DNA of 6,007 nt from Minisyncoccota bacterium (GTDB taxonomy: Bacteria; Patescibacteriota; Minisyncoccia; UBA6257; HR35): positions 1 through 6,007 of the forward strand of contig CALIVE010000064.1 of NCBI GenBank assembly GCA_938048445.1, in the 5' to 3' direction. Shown here one piece after another: positions 1-4,926 of the stretch. Position 1 is the first letter of the stretch; each line of letters opens with the position of its first letter. The translations under genes were made by a program, and so were the position numbers. The notes under the pieces were generated by a model. It was given only the letters and a program-made list of their open reading frames with translations, searched no databases and was not told where the DNA came from.

Positions 1-2
1 CA

Positions 3-194
3 TTAGTTGCGCCTTCAGCAAATTGGGAAGGTTATGAGCCAGCAAAAACAATTAATGAAGCTAAGAAATATTTTGGAAATAAAGTTGTTTATTATGATAA
101 GGGAGAAATTAAAGGACAACCATCAACTTTAATCAAACTAAGGGATGAAAAAGTTGAAATCTTAAGAAAAGGCGCTGGTATGTTAAAATTTTAG
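3..194 (+). CDS. tsaC: L-threonylcarbamoyladenylate synthase, TsaC/YrdC family (3' end only)
   Basis: The window opens inside this gene; 63 C-terminal residues and a TAG stop are visible. The family makes threonylcarbamoyl-AMP from threonine, bicarbonate and ATP, the first step of the universal t6A37 modification of ANN-decoding tRNAs, in the cytoplasm. The segment begins LVAPSANWEGYEPA, carrying the APSAN motif of the YrdC fold. It ends STLIKL...VEILRKGAGMLKF, the usual last strand, where the family reads roughly PSTVV...ILRxGA. The protein stops straight after the YrdC domain, so this is the short TsaC type rather than the longer Sua5 type with an extra C-terminal domain. The next gene starts 3 bases after the stop. 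The start and the N-terminal lysine/arginine substrate-binding residues lie outside the window. Family assignment is firm; the choice between the names tsaC and sua5 rests on the short C-terminus. Confidence 0.9.
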   Translation, partial: LVAPSANWEGYEPAKTINEAKKYFGNKVVYYDKGEIKGQPSTLIKLRDEKVEILRKGAGMLKF

Positions 195-197
195 TAA

Positions 198-884
198 ATG
201 AAATTATCTATTTATCGACAAATATTAAAAGACAAGATAGACAAGATCGGTACCAACTATGAAAGACTGAAAGAGATTCTTGATAATTTTGATAAAGTTT
301 TAAATAGTTGTGAAGCAAAATGTACAGATATAGCTAAAGCATCCGGTAAAGATTATAAACAAGCTAGAGTAGCTATCGTCGGAAGTTTATTTTCTTTTGG
401 TGTTTACTATACTCTTTTAAAGATAAAAGATTTTAATAGATTACCTTCTGATTTACAATTATCTCTTTCTAAAAACCATCCACTCATAAAAGAACATGCC
501 ATTATAAAAATTGGGAATGAAACATTAAAGCCTGATATGGATTTATTAATTTTCAGCGAAAAACCTTATACTCCAATAATTATATTTAGTTTAAAAACAT
601 CACTTAGAGAACGAGCGGGTCAATCACATAGATGGAAATTGGTTTTAGATATAGCACAATATTGCGATATTTTAAAGAAAAAATACAATATAAATTATAA
701 AGCTGAAAGAGAGATAAAATTTGGTTTTATTACAACAAATTTTTATAAAGAATTATTTGAACCACAATATAGAGCTACTATTACTTTTTTTGACTATGTT
801 TATATAGCCAGAAAAGTAGAAAATTTAAAACCTCCTATAAAAAGATTGAGTGAAATAATAAATGATTTAAATAATACTTTTTAG
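198..884 (+). CDS. Type II restriction endonuclease, PD-(D/E)XK fold, BsaWI/CCGG-cutter-like
   Basis: This 228-residue protein is probably the endonuclease of a type II restriction-modification system, cutting DNA that lacks the partner methylation. Residues 1-80 are mostly helical and basic. The catalytic core is visible as K111-P112-D113-M-D115, then 17 residues later S131-L-K133-T-S-L-R137-E138-R139, and Q142 and W146-K147 on the following helix. A PD followed by SxKTSLRER...Q..WK is characteristic of PD-(D/E)XK enzymes, and to my memory fits the BsaWI family of CCGG cutters (WCCGGW), though I cannot confirm this by search. The methyltransferase gene faces it, with 5 bases between the two stops, which strongly supports the role. 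ATG follows the tsaC stop by 3 bases with no Shine-Dalgarno, so it could be read through from tsaC or from a weak promoter inside the tsaC end (TAAAAT at 184-189). Confidence is high for a nuclease and moderate for the BsaWI link. Confidence 0.75.
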   Translation: MKLSIYRQILKDKIDKIGTNYERLKEILDNFDKVLNSCEAKCTDIAKASGKDYKQARVAIVGSLFSFGVYYTLLKIKDFNRLPSDLQLSLSKNHPLIKEHAIIKIGNETLKPDMDLLIFSEKPYTPIIIFSLKTSLRERAGQSHRWKLVLDIAQYCDILKKKYNINYKAEREIKFGFITTNFYKELFEPQYRATITFFDYVYIARKVENLKPPIKRLSEIINDLNNTF

Positions 885-889
885 TCTTA

Positions 890-1816
890 TTATTTAGGCC
901 TTATAAAGTCTAACAAATATTCAAAAGTAGCTCCCATTGTAATATAATTAGTGGGCCAGCCGAATATCCCTACCTTATTTACTAATTTTCTTTTATCCCA
1001 TATTATTATATTTTTTAATTCATAGCCTACTTCTTCCATAGCTTTTATTATCATGGCATGGAGGGGAATTCTTTTATTATTTTCCCATAAGTCGTTAATG
1101 TTAATCACACAATGAGCCCCAGGCTTTAAAAGAGGAAGAATATTTTTAAAAATTTCTTGTAAAGCTATGATATAAGTATCAGGATCCATAGTGCCTAAAT
1201 CTCTATTATGTTGAGAATATTGTTGAACCTTTAAATAATGTTCATTTTTTCTTAAATTACTCCGAAGACTTTTATTCAATCTCGGTTTATTTAACATATT
1301 AGCGTACGGGGGAGATGTTACACATAAAGCTACAGTATTTTTTTCTAAATATTTGTTAATATTTATAGCATCATCGCAAATTGCTATTTGTTTTGTTTCT
1401 GATTTAAAAAGCTTTTTTTCTTTATTTACTCTCTTATTAGCTAACTCTACATATTTTTCGTTTAAATCAAAAGCTACAGCATTTCTTTCTAGATCTTGAG
1501 CAGCTATTAAAGTTGTTCCTGTTCCTCCGAAAGGATCTAAAACAAGTTCACCTTTATGGGTAAAAAGCTCGATACATCTTTTGGGTAATTCGATAGGGAA
1601 AACAGCTGGGTGAATATTTTTATCGCGAATGTCTCTTTTTTCGTAAAAGAATTCCCAAATTCCAACCTGATATTTAACCCAACTTTTTGCATCTAAGCAA
1701 GAAAGCTTATTCTCAGGACAGGAACAAATTTTTTTATAGCCTATTTTAAGTTTTTTGTTTTTGGAATCGATTTCTAATTTTTTTATTTTATTTTGAATTG
1801 GTATATTGCTTTTCAT
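890..1816 (-). CDS. Site-specific DNA methyltransferase (probable N4-cytosine type) of the restriction-modification pair
   Basis: A 308-residue SAM-dependent DNA methyltransferase, expected to protect host sites from the adjacent endonuclease. Motif order is X (H69-P-A-V-F-P, about 67-80), then I (D94-P-F-G-G-T-G-T, SAM binding), II/III (about 113-150), and catalytic motif IV T167-S-P-P-Y171. A region of about 60 residues rich in Lys/Arg/Asn follows, then LKPGAHCVININD (230-242) and the conserved tail with IIIWDK and LLDFIRP. TSPPY is typical of N4-cytosine enzymes, although N6-adenine cannot be excluded. X-I-IV order is gamma-like, with the target-recognition part probably after motif IV. 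Cysteines C31, C33 and C40 cluster near the N-terminus. I chose the ATG at 1816; a TTG at 1867 would add 17 residues and overlap the transporter gene by 11 bases. A TATAAT lies 12 bases before the ATG. The gene also lies 40 bases downstream of the transporter stop, so read-through could contribute. Confidence 0.88.
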   Translation of the reverse strand: MKSNIPIQNKIKKLEIDSKNKKLKIGYKKICSCPENKLSCLDAKSWVKYQVGIWEFFYEKRDIRDKNIHPAVFPIELPKRCIELFTHKGELVLDPFGGTGTTLIAAQDLERNAVAFDLNEKYVELANKRVNKEKKLFKSETKQIAICDDAININKYLEKNTVALCVTSPPYANMLNKPRLNKSLRSNLRKNEHYLKVQQYSQHNRDLGTMDPDTYIIALQEIFKNILPLLKPGAHCVININDLWENNKRIPLHAMIIKAMEEVGYELKNIIIWDKRKLVNKVGIFGWPTNYITMGATFEYLLDFIRPK

Positions 1817-1828
1817 TTTCTTAATTTT

Positions 1829-1834
1829 ATTATA
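1829..1834 (-). promoter_or_regulatory. -10 box (TATAAT) for the methyltransferase gene
   Basis: A perfect TATAAT on the minus strand ends 12 bases before the chosen ATG at 1816, so a transcript starting there would have a leader of only about 5 bases. No good -35 is visible at 16-18 bases (AATCTT at 17). No Shine-Dalgarno lies between the box and the ATG. The box lies in the 40-base gap between the transporter stop and the methyltransferase, so the methyltransferase could be expressed independently. Chance occurrence in AT-rich DNA remains possible. Confidence 0.4.
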
Positions 1835-1856
1835 ATATACTTTTCTTTTTGAAGAT

Positions 1857-3068
1857 TTAATCCTCAACCTTCAAAAAAGGAAGAAAAACTAAAATTGCTA
1901 AACTTGTAATTCCGGAAATAATAATTAAAGGAGCTAAACCGATTTTTGCAAAAAGCCAACCACCTAAAGCTTCAGAACCCATCAAGCCGACATTAATTAC
2001 TGAAGTTATAAAAGCAAAAATACTACCAGCTAATTTAGGATCAGTCTTTTGAGCAGCGAAGGTTAACATTGTTAAAAAGAAAATCATTCCTAAAGCACCA
2101 AAAACTAAACTATCGATAATTGCTAAAATTCTTGCTAAATATAAATTTTGTTTAATAAAATCAGTCAGATAAATCAATGACCAAAAAGTTAAAATTCCTC
2201 CAAGAAAAACTGACCAGAATAAAAGTTTTTTAAATTTAACAAATTTTGCCAAAAAATTAAAGCTTATTGCTCCTATTGCGGAACCAATCGCACTCAGTGA
2301 TGCTAAGGTTCCTAAAAATATTTTTGAAAATTTTAAGACATCAACTTGATAATAAAACATTGGCGCACCAAAAGATGGTGAAAATCTCCATAAAAATAAA
2401 AATAGATTCACTAAAAGAAATTCTTTAGTCAATACTGCATTTTTGAAGTTTTCTTTAAATTCTTTAAATCTTAAAACAGGTTCTTCTTCAGTTTTTCTTA
2501 AAAGAACTAAAGTAGTTAAAGCAATTGATAAAGGAAAGAAGATAGCAATACCAAAAGTTGTCTGAGCTCTTAATTTTTCAGCTGCTAATCCTCCAGCAAA
2601 TCCAGTAATTATCTGAGCTATTGAAACAGCTAACCATTGAACTGCTTGAAACTCAGCTAATCTTTTCTCTTTTTTACCAATTTCAATCATTAAGGCATCA
2701 GCTACAACATCTTGAAATGCATAAGCAAAAGAAGAAAATGTTAAGATAATCAAAAGTAACCAAACTGTATAATTTTGAGTAAAAGATAAAATTAACCAAC
2801 AAAAGGCAGCCAATAAACTTGTTAAAACTAAATAACTTTTTCTTTTGCTACCAAAAATAGGGATTAAATCAGAAATTAGACCCCATAATGGTTTAATTGC
2901 CCAACCTAAAATTGTAATTGCGCTGAAATAAGCAAGTTGAGTTGCAGTAAGTTTTAATGTTTCTTTAAGTAAAAAATTCAAAGTTAAATTTGGTAGCGAT
3001 GAAAGGCCATTGGGTGAGAAGAAATAAACTAAAGCGAAAATAATTAAATATCTTACATTTTTTAACAT
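1857..3068 (-). CDS. Major-facilitator transporter, folate-biopterin (BT1/FBT) family
   Basis: A 403-residue inner-membrane protein with about 12 predicted helices, the normal size for an MFS carrier. The FBT/BT1 family (known members move folates or pterins) is indicated by the loop after helix 2, G55-W-A-I-K59-P-L-W-G-L-I-S-D67, followed by FGSKRKSYL; by F118-Q-D-V-V-A-D-A-L-M-I-E129 in helix 4, matching the family's DVVADALVVE-like signature; and by W227-R-F-S-P-S-F-G-A-P-M-F at the start of the second half, near 220-260. The substrate here is inferred from the family only; uptake of pteridines or folate would suit a genome with few biosynthetic pathways. I chose the ATG at 3068 because a strong promoter ends 6 bases before it. 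The TTG at 3107 falls upstream of that promoter's -35 box, so it would not be on the transcript. The gene is divergent from the SIMPL gene and is followed 40 bases later by the methyltransferase. Confidence 0.85.
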   Translation of the reverse strand: MLKNVRYLIIFALVYFFSPNGLSSLPNLTLNFLLKETLKLTATQLAYFSAITILGWAIKPLWGLISDLIPIFGSKRKSYLVLTSLLAAFCWLILSFTQNYTVWLLLIILTFSSFAYAFQDVVADALMIEIGKKEKRLAEFQAVQWLAVSIAQIITGFAGGLAAEKLRAQTTFGIAIFFPLSIALTTLVLLRKTEEEPVLRFKEFKENFKNAVLTKEFLLVNLFLFLWRFSPSFGAPMFYYQVDVLKFSKIFLGTLASLSAIGSAIGAISFNFLAKFVKFKKLLFWSVFLGGILTFWSLIYLTDFIKQNLYLARILAIIDSLVFGALGMIFFLTMLTFAAQKTDPKLAGSIFAFITSVINVGLMGSEALGGWLFAKIGLAPLIIISGITSLAILVFLPFLKVED

Positions 3069-3074
3069 TACTAT

Positions 3075-3103
3075 ATTATAAAATAGGAGAAAAAATCCAC
3101 CAA
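3075..3103 (-). promoter_or_regulatory. Promoter of the BT1-family transporter, placed for a leaderless mRNA
   Basis: On the minus strand TTGGTG (3098-3103) is separated by 17 bases from a perfect TATAAT (3075-3080). Six bases (ATAGTA) then separate the -10 box from the ATG at 3068. A sigma-70-type start point, 6-7 bases after the box, would coincide with the A of the start codon, which implies a leaderless transcript. There is no Shine-Dalgarno. Spacing and the -10 are ideal; the -35 matches TTGACA only in its TTG. Confidence 0.6.
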
Positions 3104-3163
3104 TCAATTATAGATTCTCCACTTTTAATAAAAGATATTTAAAATTAATTGATTTTTAATCTC

Positions 3164-3191
3164 TTGAAATTAATTTATAATTCTTTATTAT
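3164..3191 (+). promoter_or_regulatory. Candidate promoter of the SIMPL-domain gene
   Basis: TTGAAA (3164-3169), 16 bases, then TATTAT (3186-3191) gives a reasonable sigma-70 pair with one or two mismatches per box. The leader would be about 57 bases. No Shine-Dalgarno precedes the ATG; the only purine run with AAGG is about 24 bases upstream, too far to serve. Such pairs arise easily by chance in this composition. Confidence 0.3.
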
Positions 3192-3254
3192 TTTATTATT
3201 TTTTAATTATTAATCACAACTTAGATAAAGGTCAAATTAATTAAAAAATATAAG

Positions 3255-3965
3255 ATGGACAAAGATTTAAAAATTACTATTATTATTGGAATATTTCTTT
3301 TTATTATTGCTTTATTTTGGTTTGTTTATAAATATGGTTCAAGTATAGTTTTGCCTCAACGCACTTTTTCAATTTCAGTTGAAGGTAAAGAAGTGGCCAT
3401 TCCTAACATTGCTGAATTTAAAATTGGTTTAATTAGTGAAGGAAAAGATTTAGTTAATGTTCAAAATGAAAATACAGAAAAATTTAACAAAATTATGAAA
3501 TTTTTAAAAGAACAAGGAATTGATGAAAAAGATATTAGAACAGAAAATTACTCAATAACTCCTAAATATAAATACGATAAAACAACGGAAATAGTTGGTT
3601 ATACTGTTAGTCAAAATATATCAGTCAAAGTTAAAGATTTGAATAAAGTTGGAGTAATTTTAGCCGGAGCAGTTAAAAATGGAGCTAATAATATTTATGG
3701 TCCAAATTTTACAATCGAAGATGAAAGTGTTTATTTAGACCGAGCGAGAGAAAAAGCAATAAAAGAAGCAAAAGAAAAAGCTGAAAAGATTGCTAAAAGT
3801 GCAGGTTTTAAGTTAGGCAAAATTATAAATATCAGCGAGTCTTTAGTTACTCCAATGCCACTATATCTTAAAGGAGAAATGGGCGGGACGATGCCAATAC
3901 CCTCGATTGAACCAGGTTCACAAGAAATAAAAGTTCTAATTACCGTTACTTATGAAATTAAGTGA
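3255..3965 (+). CDS. Membrane-anchored SIMPL-domain (DUF541, YggE-like) protein
   Basis: A 236-residue protein with an uncleaved N-terminal anchor (hydrophobic residues about 7-26, followed by K26 and no signal-peptidase site), so the body should lie outside the membrane. Residues about 36-235 form one SIMPL domain, recognisable by FSISVEGKEVAIPNIAEFKIG (36-57, start of the first strand pair), GIDEKDIRTENYSITPKY (88-105), IVGYTVSQNISVKVKDL (113-129), GANNIYGPNFTIED (143-156), the charged helix AREKAIKEAKEKAEKIAKSAG (164-184) and the closing strand ITVTYEIK (229-236). The family is widespread in bacterial envelopes; YggE has been linked to oxidative-stress tolerance and BP26 of Brucella forms a ring-like assembly, but the molecular role is unsettled and I assign none here. 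The gene ends in TGA; reading through would add only 16 residues unlike the family. It diverges from the transporter, and the next gene has its own -10 box. Confidence 0.88.
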   Translation: MDKDLKITIIIGIFLFIIALFWFVYKYGSSIVLPQRTFSISVEGKEVAIPNIAEFKIGLISEGKDLVNVQNENTEKFNKIMKFLKEQGIDEKDIRTENYSITPKYKYDKTTEIVGYTVSQNISVKVKDLNKVGVILAGAVKNGANNIYGPNFTIEDESVYLDRAREKAIKEAKEKAEKIAKSAGFKLGKIINISESLVTPMPLYLKGEMGGTMPIPSIEPGSQEIKVLITVTYEIK

Positions 3966-4008
3966 TTTCATTTAAATTTAAGAATTCGATTCCATAGGAA
4001 GTATGCTG

Positions 4009-4014
4009 TATAAT
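4009..4014 (+). promoter_or_regulatory. -10 box (TATAAT) for the 97-residue membrane protein gene
   Basis: A perfect TATAAT ends 11 bases before the ATG at 4026. A TG dinucleotide touches it directly, so it is close to but not an exact extended -10 (TGnTATAAT). The -35 region is poor (TTCGAT, 18 bases upstream). A leader of about 4-5 bases is implied, again without a Shine-Dalgarno. A second ATG at 4018 opens only a two-codon frame and is not used. Confidence 0.45.
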
Positions 4015-4025
4015 TTTATGATAAA

Positions 4026-4319
4026 ATGAGAAAGTATATATTAATATTTTTATTAATCCTTTCAATCATTTGTCTAACTTTTTTCTGGAGTTCTTATTTA
4101 TTCTCAGATCTAATTTTTTCTCTTGAAAGAGATAACTATGATATTTTAGAGTTTACTGCTTTGAGTGATTTTATTTTCATATTTCTTATTGGGGTTGTCT
4201 TTATTTTAAGCAAATTAGCTTTTTTAAAAAATTATCTTAATAAAATTTTTATTAATTCCCAAATTTACCATCAAATCAATTTTACCTCGCGACTTCAAAC
4301 TCGAGCTCCTCCTTTCTAA
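4026..4319 (+). CDS. Small two-helix membrane protein, unknown function
   Basis: I do not recognise this 97-residue protein. It has a positive start (MRK), a first hydrophobic segment at about 4-25, a short acidic stretch SLERDNYDILEF (32-43) that would face outward, and a second hydrophobic segment at about 45-66. A basic region LKNYLNK (67-73) and a polar tail ending SRLQTRAPPF follow. By the positive-inside rule both ends should be cytoplasmic. Size and topology resemble many small accessory membrane proteins, but no family motif is visible. Support for it being real is the TATAAT upstream, AT-rich third codon positions over the whole frame and an absence of competing frames. The last 30 or so bases are distinctly richer in G+C than the rest. 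It lies between two other envelope genes on the same strand. Confidence 0.6.
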   Translation: MRKYILIFLLILSIICLTFFWSSYLFSDLIFSLERDNYDILEFTALSDFIFIFLIGVVFILSKLAFLKNYLNKIFINSQIYHQINFTSRLQTRAPPF

Positions 4320-4386
4320 TTAATTGAATATTTTTACTTCGAATTATTAATTAAATTTGGTCATCATTAAAAATTAAAATACTAAA
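4320..4386 (+). promoter_or_regulatory. AT-rich intergenic spacer with candidate leaderless -10 box
   Basis: TAAAAT (4375-4380) lies exactly 6 bases before the ATG at 4387, the same geometry as the transporter promoter on the other strand. No acceptable -35 is seen 16-18 bases upstream, so the call rests on position and one hexamer. The left half holds an imperfect A/T inverted repeat (4317-4328 against 4338-4353) that could be a weak hairpin after the preceding stop, but no T-tract follows it, so I do not call a terminator. Confidence 0.35.
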
Positions 4387-4920
4387 ATGAGAAACTATCT
4401 AACTCTTTTAACCTTAATCATCCTTTTAGCTTCGCAATTAACATTCGCTCAAGTTGTGCCACCAACACCACTTCAACAAGATAAAGCTTCTTTAAAGATT
4501 CAAAAAACCCATCCTTCTTCAAAAGAAGTTAAAAAAAGAGAAGTCTCGAAAGAAAAAAAGATGAAAGCCTTTAAGTCTTCTACAGCAACTCCAGCAACCA
4601 CTACTCCAGAGGCTTATAAAGCTTGTGTTGGTAAGCAGGTCAGCGCATTAACAATTGAAATGAGAGCTAAGAAAAAAGAAGCATTAAATGAATTCAAGAC
4701 CGCTTATAAAAATGCAACAACTACTGAGGCTAAAAAAGAAATTAAAAAGGTTTACACCCGAAAAATAAGAGAAATTAATAGATGGTTCAATCAAGAGGTA
4801 AGAAGAATTAAAGCAGAGTGTAGAAGCTCAATTTCTCCTGCTGCAACTACAACATCCGCTACTTCTACAACTACAACAACTCCAACTACAACAGAAGAAA
4901 CTACTTCTCAAACAGAATAA
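4387..4920 (+). CDS. Secreted Lys/Thr-rich protein with a predicted helical hairpin
   Basis: A 177-residue exported protein of unknown function. Residues 1-21 are a signal peptide (MRNY, hydrophobic core LTLLTLIILLA, likely cleavage after T-F-A21 before Q22). Residues 22-75 are Pro/Ser/Lys-rich and probably disordered. Residues about 76-146 are strongly helical and charged. C80 and C145 are its only cysteines and lie near equal distances (about 30 residues) from a central break at NATTTE (109-114), so the segment is likely an antiparallel two-helix hairpin closed at its base by a disulfide after export. Residues 147-177 are a Thr/Ser/Pro/Ala tail (runs such as TTTTTPTTTEETT), a low-complexity type often seen on surface proteins of Parcubacteria-like genomes. 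High lysine content suggests contact with acidic polymers such as cell-wall material or nucleic acid, which is inference only. Its stop is 6 bases from the convergent stop of the next gene. Confidence 0.75.
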   Translation: MRNYLTLLTLIILLASQLTFAQVVPPTPLQQDKASLKIQKTHPSSKEVKKREVSKEKKMKAFKSSTATPATTTPEAYKACVGKQVSALTIEMRAKKKEALNEFKTAYKNATTTEAKKEIKKVYTRKIREINRWFNQEVRRIKAECRSSISPAATTTSATSTTTTTPTTTEETTSQTE

Positions 4921-4926
4921 ACAATC

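Larger units (their letters stand above)
3069..3254. other. Divergent intergenic region between the transporter and SIMPL genes
   Basis: The longest gene-free stretch in the window (186 bases), extremely AT-rich. It holds the transporter promoter at its left end, a candidate promoter for the SIMPL gene in the middle, a small 5-bp hairpin CTTTT-AAT-AAAAG (3122-3134), and three copies of AAATTAATT (3142-3150, 3167-3175, 3234-3242). I see no RNA gene, coding frame or riboswitch-like structure. Confidence 0.6.

Noticed and set aside
885..900. Bidirectional terminator between the nuclease and methyltransferase stops
   Set aside because: Only 5 bases separate the stops, and I can build no stable hairpin from the neighbouring sequence (AGGCCT alone is too short).
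1817..1867. Longer methyltransferase start at TTG 1867
   Set aside because: Possible, since it would overlap the transporter gene by 11 bases, but it uses a rare start, adds only a Lys-rich stretch, and spans a TATAAT that serves the ATG at 1816.
3069..3107. Longer transporter start at TTG 3107
   Set aside because: The extra 13 codons cover a well-formed promoter (TTGGTG-17-TATAAT), and an ATG lies exactly 6 bases after its -10 box.
3963..4013. TGA at the end of the SIMPL gene read as an amino acid (recoded genetic code, as in some candidate phyla)
   Set aside because: The SIMPL domain is complete at this TGA, and read-through would add only 16 unrelated residues before TAA. No TGA occurs inside any recognised gene.
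4286..4316. tRNA-like piece: TTCAAAC resembling a T-loop
   Set aside because: The flanking five bases on each side do not pair, and there is no acceptor stem, anticodon arm or CCA.
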